A DNA stretch of 64,000 nt from Janthinobacterium sp. LM6 (GTDB lineage Bacteria; Pseudomonadota; Gammaproteobacteria; Burkholderiales; Burkholderiaceae_D). The notes beneath the pieces were generated by a model, which did not search any database, was not told the DNA's origin, and saw only the letters and a list, made by a program, of their open reading frames with translations. This document shows positions 48,138 through 57,579 of this stretch, in pieces (position 1 is the stretch's first letter; each line of letters starts with the position of its first letter). The stretch spans positions 1,302,001 through 1,366,000 of the forward strand of contig NZ_CP019510.1 of the NCBI RefSeq assembly GCF_002002885.1, given 5' to 3'. A program made the position numbers and the translations under genes.

Positions 48138-49109
48138 TTAACGCGATTTTACAAAGGGGATACCGATAGCCTTCGGTGCGATGGATTTGGCCATCAAGCC
48201 TGCCAGCACGATCACGGTGACGACGTACGGCACCATCTGGATCAGCGAGCCGGGGATGCGGCCCACGACGGGCAAGTCCACGCCTTCAATCTGAATCTGG
48301 ATGGCGGCAAAGAAGCCGAACATCAGGCAGCCGAGGAAGGTGTAGACGGGACGCCAGTTGCCGAACACCATGGCCGTCAGGGCCAGGTAGCCGGCGCCGG
48401 CCGACATGTCGCGCAGGAAGAAGCCGCTTTGCACGATGGCAAGATATGCACCCGAGAACGAGCACAGGATGCCGGCCACCAGCATGGCCAGGTAGCGCGT
48501 CGCTTCCACGCTGACGCCGGCCGAGTCGGCCGCATGCGGGTTTTCGCCGCAGGCGCGCAGGCGCAGGCCGAAACGCGTGTGGTACAGCAGCCAGTGCACG
48601 AGCGGAATCAGCAGGAATGCCACGTAGACGAGGATGGAATGGCCGCCGATCAGGTGGGCATACACCCAGCCGATGAAGGGAATGTGTTCTACGTACTGTG
48701 TGCCCGGCAATACCACGTCGAACAGGCGTGCCGAGCCGAGGTCCGGCGTGCGGCCGCCTTGCTGGAAGAAAAATTGCGCTAGCACAAACGTCAGTCCGCT
48801 CATGGCGATGTTGATCGCCATGCCGGCCACCAGCTGGTTGCCCTTTTGCGTGATGCTGACATACGCTTGCAGCAGGGCAAGGGCGACGCAGACGAGCATG
48901 CCGGCAGCCATGCCGTAGTACGGGTTTTGCGTCGTGTAGGCCACGGCGGCGGAAGCGAAGGCGCTGGCCAGGATCTTGCCTTCCAGGCCGATGTCGATCA
49001 TGCCGCTGCGTTCGGCAAACAGGCCGGCCATGGCGGCAAAGATCAGGACGGGCGCATTGCGCACGGTCGATACCAGGATGCTGGCGAATTGAAAGTCGTC
49101 GAGTGTCAT
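48138..49109 (-). CDS. Nucleoside ABC transporter permease 2 (BmpA-type system)
   Basis: This 323-residue integral membrane protein belongs to the permease family shared by ribose and BMP-type nucleoside importers. It has about eight hydrophobic segments, plus AERSGMIDIGLEGKILASAF near the start and RACGENPHAADSAGVSV in the coupling region. It is the last gene of the four-gene minus-strand operon and starts 4 bases after the other permease. It would import nucleosides together with 49114, 50190 and 51801. Confidence 0.92.
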   Translation of the reverse strand: MTLDDFQFASILVSTVRNAPVLIFAAMAGLFAERSGMIDIGLEGKILASAFASAAVAYTTQNPYYGMAAGMLVCVALALLQAYVSITQKGNQLVAGMAINIAMSGLTFVLAQFFFQQGGRTPDLGSARLFDVVLPGTQYVEHIPFIGWVYAHLIGGHSILVYVAFLLIPLVHWLLYHTRFGLRLRACGENPHAADSAGVSVEATRYLAMLVAGILCSFSGAYLAIVQSGFFLRDMSAGAGYLALTAMVFGNWRPVYTFLGCLMFGFFAAIQIQIEGVDLPVVGRIPGSLIQMVPYVVTVIVLAGLMAKSIAPKAIGIPFVKSR

Positions 49110-49113
49110 GGTG

Positions 49114-50193
49114 TTAGCCTTTGGTGCGCTTGAGCAGGGCGGAAATGGCCGGTGCGTAGAAGTTTTCCATGGCGCCGCAGAACAGGATGATCAAGCCCTG
49201 GATGAAAATGAAAGTTTCCGTCGGGATATTCGGTTTTTCCAGCGACAAGTCGAAACCACCCTGTATCAGCGCGCCGAACAGCACGGCTGACAAAAAGATG
49301 CCGACCGGATGCTGGCGGCCCATCAGGGCGATGGCGATGCCGATGAAACCGGCGCCGCCGACGAAATTGAGCGACAGATAATGCGTCGAACCCATGATGG
49401 AATTGACGGAACCCAGGCCCGCCAGCGCGCCGGAGATCAGCATGACGATGATGATCATCTTGCTGATCGACACGCCCGCATAGTGGGCCGCGTGCTTGTT
49501 GAGGCCCGTGGCGCGCAGCTTGAAGCCCCACGACGAGCGCCAGACCATCACGCCGTAGATGACCAGCGCGGCGATCGCCAGGATAAAGCTGATGTTCAGC
49601 GGGGTGTCGCCCAGCGACGGGAACCAGGTGGACAGGCGCGGCATTTCGCCGCTTTCCGCAAACACGCGGCTGGCCGTGTTCTGTTCGCCCGGCGGGATCA
49701 GGTATTTCACGATCACGAAGTTCATCAGGCTGGCGGCGATGAAGTTGAACATGATGGTCGTGACGACGATATGGCTGCCGCGCTTCGCCTGCAGATAGCC
49801 GGGCAAAAAGCCCCACAGCGCGCCGAACAGGGCCGCGCCGATCATGGCGGCGGGAATCAGCAGCCAGGCGGGCAGGGTCTGGTCGAAAGCCAGCATGGCG
49901 ACAGTGAGGCCCAGGCCGCCGATATACATCTGGCCTTCGGAACCAATATTGAACAGGCCGGCCTGCATCGCCACCGAGACCGACAGGCCCGTGAAAATGA
50001 AGGTGCTGGCGTAGAACAGGGTATAGCTCAAGCCTTCCGGATTGAGGATGGCGCTGTGGACGAGGATCGACAGCGATTCGGCCGGGTCTTCGCCCAGCAT
50101 ATAAATCACCAGGGCAGCGACCAGCAAGGCCGACAGCAGGTTTAACATGGGCATGACAAAGGCTGTCGCCCAGCGTGGCAAGTCGTTATTCAT
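49114..50193 (-). CDS. Nucleoside ABC transporter permease 1 (BmpA-type system)
   Basis: This 359-residue permease shows GLFNIGSEGQMYIGGLG and LRATGLNKHAAHYAGVSISK, the paired-permease signatures of guanosine/purine-nucleoside importers such as NupP or YufP. It starts inside the end of the ATPase gene (4-base overlap), which indicates translational coupling. Confidence 0.92.
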   Translation of the reverse strand: MNNDLPRWATAFVMPMLNLLSALLVAALVIYMLGEDPAESLSILVHSAILNPEGLSYTLFYASTFIFTGLSVSVAMQAGLFNIGSEGQMYIGGLGLTVAMLAFDQTLPAWLLIPAAMIGAALFGALWGFLPGYLQAKRGSHIVVTTIMFNFIAASLMNFVIVKYLIPPGEQNTASRVFAESGEMPRLSTWFPSLGDTPLNISFILAIAALVIYGVMVWRSSWGFKLRATGLNKHAAHYAGVSISKMIIIVMLISGALAGLGSVNSIMGSTHYLSLNFVGGAGFIGIAIALMGRQHPVGIFLSAVLFGALIQGGFDLSLEKPNIPTETFIFIQGLIILFCGAMENFYAPAISALLKRTKG

Positions 50194-51743
50194 GATTTAT
50201 GCATTCCCCCCATCAACAGACCGATGCGGGTGGTATCGAATTCTTCAATTTTCAGTTCGCCGGTGATGCGTCCGCCGCACATGACGAGGATGCGGTCGGC
50301 CAGCGCCCGCACCTCCTCCAGTTCGACGGACACCAGCAGGATCGCCACGCCCGCGTCGCGCAGGGCCAGCAATTGCGTATGGATGCTTTCGATGGTGCCG
50401 ATGTCGACGCCGCGCGTGGGTTGCCCCACCAGCATCAGTTTCGGCTTGGCCAGCACTTCGCGCGCGATCACCACCTTTTGCTGGTTACCGCCCGACAACA
50501 AACCGATGCGCAGGTCCGGATTGGCCGGGCGCACGTCGAAAGTCTTCAGCAATTGCGCGCAGCGGGCGCCGATAGCCTTGAAGTTGAACAAGCCCCAGCG
50601 GTTTTTCAGGTGGTCCTGGTAACCGAGGATGGTGTTTTGCATGACGGAAAAATTTTTCACCACGCCATCGCGCAAGCGGTCTTCCGGAATGTGGGCGATG
50701 CCCAGTTCGCGGAAGGCCAGCGGCAAGCCGTCGGCATCGTGACGCTTGGCAAACGGCAAGTCCTTGTCGAGGAAGCGCAAGGTGCCGGACGTGGGCAAGC
50801 GCATGCCGGACAGGATTTCCAGCAGCTCGCTCTGGCCATTGCCCGAAACGCCCGCGATGGCGACGATTTCGCCGGCGCGCAAGTTGAAACCTATGTCGGC
50901 CAGCAATTTGACTTGCTGCTCGTCGGCCAGTTGCAAACCGTCAACCTCCAGCACCGTGGCGCCCGGATTGTACGGCGCGCGGGGCAGATGGCTCTGGATG
51001 GGGCGGCCGACCATCATGTTGGCCAGTTCCTCTTTCGAGGTGCCGGCCGTGGCGACGGCGCCGACCACCGTGCCGCCGCGCATGACGGTGACGTTGTCGG
51101 TGATTTCCAGGATCTCTTGCAGCTTGTGCGTGATCAAGATGATGGTCTTGCCTTGTTCCTTGAACAGGCGCAAGATTTCAAACAGCGACGCCGTTTCCTG
51201 GGCCGTCAGCACGGCCGTGGGCTCGTCGAGGATCAGGATATTGGCGCTGCGGTAAATCTGCTTGAGGATTTCCACGCGCTGCTGCGCGCCGACGGAGAGG
51301 TCTTCGATCTTTGCCAGCGGGTCGACGTCGAGGCGGTAGCGGGCGCAAATCTCGCGCAACTTCGCTTCCGCTTCCGCGCGGTGGCTGGCCAGGCGAAAAC
51401 CGCCTTCCGTGCCCAGCATGATATTGTCGAGGACGGTAAAGTTCTCGACCAGCATGAAGTGCTGGTGCACCATGCCGATGCCGAGGTTGATCGCTTCCTG
51501 GCTGTTGCGGATAGGCTGTACTTTTCCGTCGAGCAGGATTTCTCCGCCGTCGGCACGGTAATACCCGTACAGGATGCTCATCAAGGTCGATTTGCCGGCG
51601 CCGTTTTCCCCCACCAGGCCGTGGATACTGCCCTTGGCGATGGAGAAGCTGACGTCGGCGTTCGCCTTCACATGTCCAAACTGCTTGGAAATGCTGCGAA
51701 ATTCTACTGCTGGCTGCATAGGTTCATAACTGGATAGTTTCAT
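50190..51743 (-). CDS. Nucleoside ABC transporter ATPase, duplicated nucleotide-binding domains
   Basis: This 517-residue protein has two ATPase domains. The first carries GENGAGKST, DLSVGAQQRVEILK and LILDEPTAVLT. The second has SGNGQSE in place of a full Walker A and LSGGNQQKVVIARE, then LVGQPTRGVDIG where Gly-Gln replaces the usual Asp-Glu. A degenerate second site is common in ribose- and nucleoside-type ATPases. It follows the binding-protein gene by 57 bases. Confidence 0.93.
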   Translation of the reverse strand: MKLSSYEPMQPAVEFRSISKQFGHVKANADVSFSIAKGSIHGLVGENGAGKSTLMSILYGYYRADGGEILLDGKVQPIRNSQEAINLGIGMVHQHFMLVENFTVLDNIMLGTEGGFRLASHRAEAEAKLREICARYRLDVDPLAKIEDLSVGAQQRVEILKQIYRSANILILDEPTAVLTAQETASLFEILRLFKEQGKTIILITHKLQEILEITDNVTVMRGGTVVGAVATAGTSKEELANMMVGRPIQSHLPRAPYNPGATVLEVDGLQLADEQQVKLLADIGFNLRAGEIVAIAGVSGNGQSELLEILSGMRLPTSGTLRFLDKDLPFAKRHDADGLPLAFRELGIAHIPEDRLRDGVVKNFSVMQNTILGYQDHLKNRWGLFNFKAIGARCAQLLKTFDVRPANPDLRIGLLSGGNQQKVVIAREVLAKPKLMLVGQPTRGVDIGTIESIHTQLLALRDAGVAILLVSVELEEVRALADRILVMCGGRITGELKIEEFDTTRIGLLMGGMHKS

Positions 51744-51800
51744 GGAAACGCGCCGCGCGGAGACTGGCCCCGGCGGCGCGCTAAAAGATACGGAGAAAAA

Positions 51801-52796
51801 TTAAACCGGGCAGCTGCTGCCGACGCGGTAATCGATCACTTTGATCTTGCCATCGATAATGTCCTTACGCGCACCCAACACGCGCTTTTCGATTTCCGGC
51901 GTGATCAGCTTGCGGTTGTTCGCGTCGAGCGCCCAATCCACGCCGCCTTCTTTCAAGCCTTTATAGCTGACGCCGCCCTTCCAGGTGCCGTTCTTGACTT
52001 GCATGAAGCTGTCGTAGACGGTGTTGTCGACGCGCTTGACCATCGAGGTCAGGATGCTGCCTGGATACAGATGATTCTGGTTCGAATCGACGCCGATGGC
52101 CAGCTTGCCTTTTTCCTTGGCCATTTGCAGGGTACCCATGCCGCTGCCGCCAGCGACGGCGAAGACGACATCGACGCCGCGCTCGAATTGCGAGCGGGCC
52201 AGTTCGCCGCCCTTGGCCGGGTCATTCCAGGCGCCGGACGTGGTGCCGACCATGTTTTGCGTGATTTCCGTCTTCGGATTGACGGCTTTCGCGCCTTGCG
52301 CGTAGCCGCAGGCGAAGTTGCGGATCAGGGGAATATCGATGCCGCCGATGAAGCCGACCTTCTTGCTCTTGCTGGCCATGGCTGCAGCCACGCCCACCAG
52401 ATAGGAGCCTTCTTCTTCCTTGAAGACGACGGAATTGACGTTGCTGCCGGCGGCCTGGCCGTCGATCAGCACGAATTTTACGTTCGGGAATTCCTTGGCG
52501 ACCTTTTGCACGGCTTGCGTTTGCGCAAAGCCGATGGCGGCGATCATGTCGAGTTTCTTGCGGGCCAGGCCACGCATGACTTGCTCGGCTTGCGTATCGC
52601 TGGAGGCTTGCACTTCGATGAAGGAAATGCCCGTGTCTTTTTTGAAGCGCGAGGCGCCTTCGAAAGCGGATTGGTTGAACGACTTGTCGAACTTGCCGCC
52701 CGCGTCATACACGACACCCAGTTTTGGGGTAGCCGCGGACGCTTGAGCAGTCAGAAATACGGCTGCGATCGTCAAACTAAATTGTGTAAGTTTCAT
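51801..52796 (-). CDS. BMP-family nucleoside-binding protein
   Basis: This 331-residue periplasmic protein of the BmpA/PnrA family has a signal peptide (1-21, QASA before ATPKLG). It has VVYDAGGKFDKSFNQSAFEG, GFIGGIDIPLIRNFACGYAQG and GVDSNQNHLYPGSILTSMVKR, which form the purine-nucleoside pocket in homologues. It heads the importer operon. Purine nucleosides are the likely ligands given the surrounding genes. Confidence 0.92.
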   Translation of the reverse strand: MKLTQFSLTIAAVFLTAQASAATPKLGVVYDAGGKFDKSFNQSAFEGASRFKKDTGISFIEVQASSDTQAEQVMRGLARKKLDMIAAIGFAQTQAVQKVAKEFPNVKFVLIDGQAAGSNVNSVVFKEEEGSYLVGVAAAMASKSKKVGFIGGIDIPLIRNFACGYAQGAKAVNPKTEITQNMVGTTSGAWNDPAKGGELARSQFERGVDVVFAVAGGSGMGTLQMAKEKGKLAIGVDSNQNHLYPGSILTSMVKRVDNTVYDSFMQVKNGTWKGGVSYKGLKEGGVDWALDANNRKLITPEIEKRVLGARKDIIDGKIKVIDYRVGSSCPV

Positions 52797-53175
52797 GAAT
52801 TGGCTCCTGGAAGATCGATATTGTATATTTTTTATAGGTGAAACATATAATTTGGGGCCGATTTAGCCTGTTTTTGATGCACGAGGTGATAATTCCTTAT
52901 CAACATTGCACTGTATTGCACAAGATCATTGCTGACCTCGACTGCTTTTATGTCGACAATGTGATGCTCATGCAACAGTCGATCCCGTCTCTTTTATAGG
53001 TACAACATCGAAGGGGGCTGCCGGAGCGGGCTGGGATGCGCCGTCAGTTGACGGGCAGGGCAAGCACGGGACCGGCGCCGCGATGGGCGTCCGAATCACT
53101 ATGCATCATGCCAGATATGTATGACAAATACGTTTTTGTTTAACTATTTATATGAAAGCCATATAAATTGCGGCC
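52797..53175. other. Intergenic region upstream of the nucleoside importer
   Basis: About 380 bases between the importer operon (leaving leftwards) and the LysR gene (ending here). It must hold the importer promoter. I see AT-rich patches (near 52825-52855 and 53130-53165) but no hairpin, repeat or promoter that I can call firmly, and no convincing small gene. Confidence 0.5.
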
Positions 53176-54078
53176 TCAAGCGGCGGGGGGATTCAGGATA
53201 TTCAAGAAGGCCCGCACAACGGGTGCGTCGTCCAGCGTGGTGTAGCTGATATACAGGTTGGCCGACGGCGGATTGGTCTTGATCGGCAGAAACACCACGC
53301 CGGGCCAGCCGATACGGCTCGTCGTTTCCGGCACCAGGGTCACGCCCAGGCCCGCACCGACCATGGCCAGCAGGGTTTGCGGTTCGCTCGCTTCCTGGAA
53401 GATCACGGGTTCGAAACCGGCATTGATGCAGCATTGCACCAGATAGCGGGGAAACGCGGATTTGTCGAGGTTCAGGGTCAGCATCGGCTCGTGGGCGATG
53501 TCGATCAGTTCGATGGACGTGTTTTTTGCCAGCGGGTGGTGTTCATTGACGGCGACGCAGACGTTTTCGCGGAAGCACAGTTCCTGGCGTAAATTGTCGT
53601 GACGCAAGTCGTCGTCGTTGAGCTTGGGTTCGCGCCAGAAGCCCACGTCGATCTGTTTGGCGCGCAAGGCTTCGTATTGCACCGTGGGACCAAATTCATG
53701 GATGGTCCAGCTGACGCGGGGAAATTTGGTCTGGAATTCTTCCAGCAGGCTGGGAATGGGGCCCCACATGGCAGAGCCGACGATGCCCACGCGCAAGCGG
53801 CCCACTTCGCCGCGGTCGATCTGGCGGATGGTGTCGATGGTCATGCGCATCTTGGCCAGCAGGTCGGCCGCCTCGTTCATCAGCGCCTTGCCCGCCACGG
53901 TCAGCTCGAACGTGCGCGTGGTGCGCGCAAACAGGCGTACGCCCAGTTCGCTTTCCAGTTTCATGATCTGCTGGCTCAGAGGCGGCTGCGAGATATGCAG
54001 GCGCTCGGCGGCGCGGCTGAAGCTTTTCTCCTCGGCAACGGCAAGAAAATACTTTAACTGTTTCAGATCGATGGACAT
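53176..54078 (-). CDS. LysR-family transcriptional regulator
   Basis: This 300-residue protein has the LysR helix-turn-helix (LKQLKYFLAVAEEKSFSRAA; RLHISQPPLSQQIMKLESEL) and an effector domain (GEVGRLRVGIVGSAMWGPIP; MVGAGLGVTLVPE). The start at 54078 follows AAGGAAAGC and gives the normal family length; longer frames upstream lack homology. It lies between the nucleoside importer and psuKG and may regulate either; target and effector are unknown. Confidence 0.92.
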   Translation of the reverse strand: MSIDLKQLKYFLAVAEEKSFSRAAERLHISQPPLSQQIMKLESELGVRLFARTTRTFELTVAGKALMNEAADLLAKMRMTIDTIRQIDRGEVGRLRVGIVGSAMWGPIPSLLEEFQTKFPRVSWTIHEFGPTVQYEALRAKQIDVGFWREPKLNDDDLRHDNLRQELCFRENVCVAVNEHHPLAKNTSIELIDIAHEPMLTLNLDKSAFPRYLVQCCINAGFEPVIFQEASEPQTLLAMVGAGLGVTLVPETTSRIGWPGVVFLPIKTNPPSANLYISYTTLDDAPVVRAFLNILNPPAA

Positions 54079-54163
54079 GCTTTCCTTGGCGTTGCGTGTT
54101 GCTAGGCGATGGAACGGCGCACGAACCCGTGAAGACGCGTGCGCTTTCTTTACAGCAGTCCTA

Positions 54164-55093
54164 TTATCGTGCCACGACTGCCTGCATGGCAATGGCCAGC
54201 GCGGTGCCGACTTGGGCATTGTGCTTGACCAGCGCGATATTCGTCGCCAGGCTGCGGCCATCCGTCAGCTGCTTGATGCGCGACAACAGGAATGGCGTGA
54301 CTTGCTTGCCCTTCACGCCGCCCGCATCCGCTTCCTGCAGCGCCTGCGCGGTGATGGCATCGATCTCTTCCTTGGGCATGGCTTGCGCGGCCGGCACGGG
54401 GTTGCTGACGATCACGCCGCCTTTCAAGCCCAGTTGCCACTTGGTGCCGATGAAGGCAGCCTGTTCGGCGGCCGTATCGAGGCGGAAATCGGCCTTGAAG
54501 CCGCTTTCGCGCGTGAAGAAGGCGGGGAAGCCTTCCTGGCCCACGCTGATGACGGGCACGCCATGGGTTTCCAGGTATTCCAGGGTCAGGCCGATGTCGA
54601 GGATGGATTTCACGCCCGCGCAGACGACGGCGACCGAGGTGTGCGCCAGTTCCTGCAAGTCGGCGGAAATGTCGAAGCTGGTTTCCGCGCCGCGGTGCAC
54701 GCCGCCGATGCCACCCGTGACGAACACGGAAATACCTGCCAGTTCCGCGCAGATCATGGTGGCGGCCACGGTGGTGGCGCCCAGCTTGCCCTGTGACAGG
54801 ACGAACGGCAGGTCGCGGCGGCTGACTTTCATGGCGTCGGGCGAGGTGCCCAGCAATTCCAGTTGCTCGGGCGACAAGCCCACGCAGATCTTGCCGCCGA
54901 TGATGGCGATGGTGGCCGGCACGGCGCCGCCGTCACGGATGATTTGCTCCACTTCGCGCGCCATTTCCACGTTTTGCGGATATGGCATGCCGTGCGAAAT
55001 GATGGTCGATTCCAGCGCCACGATGGCCTTGCCGGCGGCGCGCGCGTCGAGCACTTCTTGCGAGAACAAGAGGAAATTCTGTAATTGAGTCAT
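54164..55093 (-). CDS. psuG: Pseudouridine-5'-phosphate glycosidase
   Basis: PsuG splits pseudouridine 5'-phosphate into uracil and ribose 5-phosphate. The 309-residue protein has [17 protein letters not shown] (Glu28), [20 protein letters not shown] and [13 protein letters not shown] (Lys162), matching the catalytic Glu and Lys of E. coli YeiN. The start at 55093 follows CAGGATTAAC and lies 1 base past the psuK stop, so the two are coupled. Confidence 0.95.
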   Translation of the reverse strand: MTQLQNFLLFSQEVLDARAAGKAIVALESTIISHGMPYPQNVEMAREVEQIIRDGGAVPATIAIIGGKICVGLSPEQLELLGTSPDAMKVSRRDLPFVLSQGKLGATTVAATMICAELAGISVFVTGGIGGVHRGAETSFDISADLQELAHTSVAVVCAGVKSILDIGLTLEYLETHGVPVISVGQEGFPAFFTRESGFKADFRLDTAAEQAAFIGTKWQLGLKGGVIVSNPVPAAQAMPKEEIDAITAQALQEADAGGVKGKQVTPFLLSRIKQLTDGRSLATNIALVKHNAQVGTALAIAMQAVVAR

Positions 55094-55094
55094 G

Positions 55095-56279
55095 TTAATC
55101 CTGTTGAAAGAGGGTAGGTGGGGGCGGCGCCAGGTCGGCGTCGTCAATGTTGTCGAGCGCGCTGGCGGAAATCTGGGGGGAGACGGTGGCAGCCGATTCT
55201 AGGGTCATGGCAGCCAGTTTCAGGCCGCGCCGGCATGCCAGTTTCAAATCGCTGCTGTCGTGGTAGAGCGACCAGCAGACGGCGGCGGAAAACGCGTCGC
55301 CGGCGCCCGTCACGTCGACGGCGTCCACTTCGCGCGCGGCCAGGTGCACGACAGGCGCGTCCAGGCTGTCGCCATCCGTGAAGTACACGCCTTCGCCGCC
55401 GCAGGTGACGATCACCTGGCGCGCGCCCTGACGCTGCACTTCGCGGCAGGCGGCGCGTACCTCGAACGCCGTGGGCAAGGCCCGCGCCACGCGCGTTTCC
55501 AGTTCGCCACGGTTAAGGATCAGCAAATGCAAGCCCGTCAGGTCTTGCGGCAGGTGCGCCATCTTCGGCTGCGAGACGGCGACGATGACCAGCGGTGTCG
55601 CGTGGGCCGCGTCCTGGCGCGCATCGGCCAGCAGCGCCTGCACGCTGTCGTGGCCCAGGTTCAGGTCGCAGACGGTGAGGGCGGCGGCTGCGCGCTGCGG
55701 CTGGCGGCTGTGCAAAAAGGCGGGTGTCAGCTGTTCGTAGAGTTGCATGTTGGCCATGGCCAGCAGCATTTCGCCATGTTCGTCGAGCACGGCCGTGTAG
55801 GTGCCGCTGCTGGTGTTGCTCAAATGCAAGCTGCCGCGCATGTCGATGCCCGCGTCTTCCGCGTGCGTTTGCAGCGCGTGGCCGGCCGCGTCGTCACCCA
55901 GCGCCGTCAGCAGGGCGACGGGAATGGACAGGCGGGCCAGGTTTTCCGCGATGTTGCGGCCGACGCCGCCAAACACCTCTTCCGAGCGCACGGGATTCGA
56001 GGTGCCCATCTGCAAGGTCGCCAGCGTGCGCATCTTGCGGTCGAGGTTGGCGGCGCCTATGCACAGCACGGGACGGCTGTCGGGCAGCACGTAGGCGCGT
56101 CCCAGCAGGCGTCGTTCGCGGATCAAACCGGCGATGTGGCCGGCGACGGCCGAGCGCGACAAGCCCAGTTCGCTCGCCAGGTCTTGCTGCGAGATGAAGG
56201 GGTTGTTGCGGATCAGCGTGTACAGCTGGTCTTTTTTATTGGTGTCGGTCACAAGGTTTTCGCTGAAGGTTTTAAACAT
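55095..56279 (-). CDS. psuK: Pseudouridine kinase with N-terminal winged helix
   Basis: This 394-residue protein fuses a winged-helix DNA-binding domain to a PfkB-type kinase. The winged helix is residues 18-62 ([33 protein letters not shown]). The kinase spans about 68-380 ([42 protein letters not shown], the anion hole and catalytic Asp). PsuK phosphorylates pseudouridine before PsuG cleavage. A fused DNA-binding domain suggests it also regulates its own operon. Direct repeats overlap its start codon. The ribosome site at 56279 is weak. Confidence 0.92.
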   Translation of the reverse strand: MFKTFSENLVTDTNKKDQLYTLIRNNPFISQQDLASELGLSRSAVAGHIAGLIRERRLLGRAYVLPDSRPVLCIGAANLDRKMRTLATLQMGTSNPVRSEEVFGGVGRNIAENLARLSIPVALLTALGDDAAGHALQTHAEDAGIDMRGSLHLSNTSSGTYTAVLDEHGEMLLAMANMQLYEQLTPAFLHSRQPQRAAAALTVCDLNLGHDSVQALLADARQDAAHATPLVIVAVSQPKMAHLPQDLTGLHLLILNRGELETRVARALPTAFEVRAACREVQRQGARQVIVTCGGEGVYFTDGDSLDAPVVHLAAREVDAVDVTGAGDAFSAAVCWSLYHDSSDLKLACRRGLKLAAMTLESAATVSPQISASALDNIDDADLAPPPPTLFQQD

Positions 56280-56305
56280 TTGTCTGCGACTGTAAACATT
56301 TGTCT
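56273..56305. promoter_or_regulatory. Two 13-base direct repeats at the psuK start, candidate operator
   Basis: TAAACATTTGTCT occurs at 56273-56285 and again at 56293-56305, exactly 20 bases apart (about two helical turns). The first copy covers the psuK start codon. Autoregulation by the PsuK winged helix is inferred. Confidence 0.6.
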
Positions 56306-56415
56306 TTAATGTGTCAAGCCCGTGTCAAGTGCACGCAAAAAGCGGTCGTATGGAGCTTGTATGCATGCATTTTCGGGGCATGGCAGGTCTGGGCTTGCCT
56401 GGACTATAATGTCGG

Positions 56416-56442
56416 CCATTTATATTTGAATTGTATAAATGG
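56416..56442. promoter_or_regulatory. Perfect inverted repeat in the psuK-punA gap, candidate operator
   Basis: CCATTTATA and TATAAATGG arms with a 9-base spacer. It lies about 180 bases upstream of punA, just after a TATAAT-like hexamer at 56405. The rest of the 343-base gap shows nothing I can support. Confidence 0.5.
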
Positions 56443-56622
56443 GCAAGAAAAATGGTATTTGCCATACATATTCCGTTTGATGCATAGTGGCGGCAAATAG
56501 TGGCAATACGCATTTCGATATACCTGTAACACCATACTTAGCCGATACCTGGGCCGCAGTCCTTCACCGGGCTCGGCCGTACAGGCAGCAACCCATCATC
56601 ATTAGTCAATCAGAGGATAACC

Positions 56623-57462
56623 ATGTCGAACAACAGCCCTTTCCACGCCGCCGAAATCATCCGTGCCCGCGCTCCTGCAAATTTCAAGCCGCGCGTGGCG
56701 ATGATCCTCGGCTCCGGCCTGGGTGTGTTGGCCGAGCAGATGACGGACGCCGTCAGCATCAGCTTTGACGAATTGCCAGGCTTCCCGATCAGCACCGTGC
56801 ACGGCCACGCCGGCGAACTGGTGGTCGGCACCCTGTCGGGCGTCGCCGTCGTCTGCATGAAGGGCCGTGGCCACTTCTATGAAGGCTATGGCATGGGCGT
56901 CATGACGAGCGCTATCCGCACTCTGAAACTGCTGGGCTGCGAAATGCTGTTCGTCACCAACGCCGCCGGTTCCCTGCGCCCAGAAGTGGACGCGGGCAGC
57001 CTGGTCGCCATCAGCGACCATATCAACCTGTTGCCTGGCACGCCGATGGTCGGCCCGAACGACGACCGCTTCGGCCCGCGCTTCTTCAGCATGGCCAATG
57101 CCTACGATGCGGACCTGCGCAAGCTGGTCGCGGACACGGCCGCCGCGAACGGCATCACCCTGCATGAAGGCGTGTTCGTCGCCTACCCTGGCCCGAACTT
57201 CGAGACGGCCGCAGAAATCCGCATGATGGCGCGCCTGGGCGCCGACACGGTCGGCATGTCGGTGGTACCGGAAGTGGTGTCGGCCCGTCATTGCGACCTG
57301 AAAGTGGTGGGCGTGTCCGTCATCACCAACCTGGCCGAAGGCATGTCGCCATTCGCCCTGTCGCACGAGCAAACCCTGAAATACGCGGCCATCGGCGCGA
57401 AAGACCTGGTCAAGCTGATCCTGGCTTTCCTCTCCAAAGTCGCTGAAAAACCGCAAGCCTAA
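56623..57462 (+). CDS. punA: Purine nucleoside phosphorylase (PNP-I, trimeric; PunA/XapA type)
   Basis: The enzyme converts inosine, guanosine or xanthosine and phosphate to base and ribose 1-phosphate. The 279-residue protein has MILGSGLGVLAEQ, STVHGHAGELVVG, GRGHFYEGYGMG, VTNAAGSLRP, YPGPNFETAAE and GMSVVPEVVSARHC, all typical of the trimeric class. The ATG follows AGAGGATAACC. It is the first gene of the nucleoside catabolic cluster; its bases would feed guaD and xdhAB. Confidence 0.95.
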   Translation: MSNNSPFHAAEIIRARAPANFKPRVAMILGSGLGVLAEQMTDAVSISFDELPGFPISTVHGHAGELVVGTLSGVAVVCMKGRGHFYEGYGMGVMTSAIRTLKLLGCEMLFVTNAAGSLRPEVDAGSLVAISDHINLLPGTPMVGPNDDRFGPRFFSMANAYDADLRKLVADTAAANGITLHEGVFVAYPGPNFETAAEIRMMARLGADTVGMSVVPEVVSARHCDLKVVGVSVITNLAEGMSPFALSHEQTLKYAAIGAKDLVKLILAFLSKVAEKPQA

Positions 57463-57513
57463 GTACTTTTTTATGCAGTAGCGGCGCGCCGGCCACCGGC
57501 GCTGTCGCGCGGC

Positions 57514-57533
57514 AGGCCGGGAAAATCCGGCCT
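57514..57533 (+). other. Hairpin between punA and deoB
   Basis: AGGCCGG and CCGGCCT pair around GAAAAT. No T tract follows. Two TTCGCATCA copies lie just downstream. It may modulate expression between punA and deoB. Confidence 0.45.
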
Positions 57534-57579
57534 ACACTGTTCGCATCATCTTCGCATCACTCCTAAAGCGAGCCTTATC

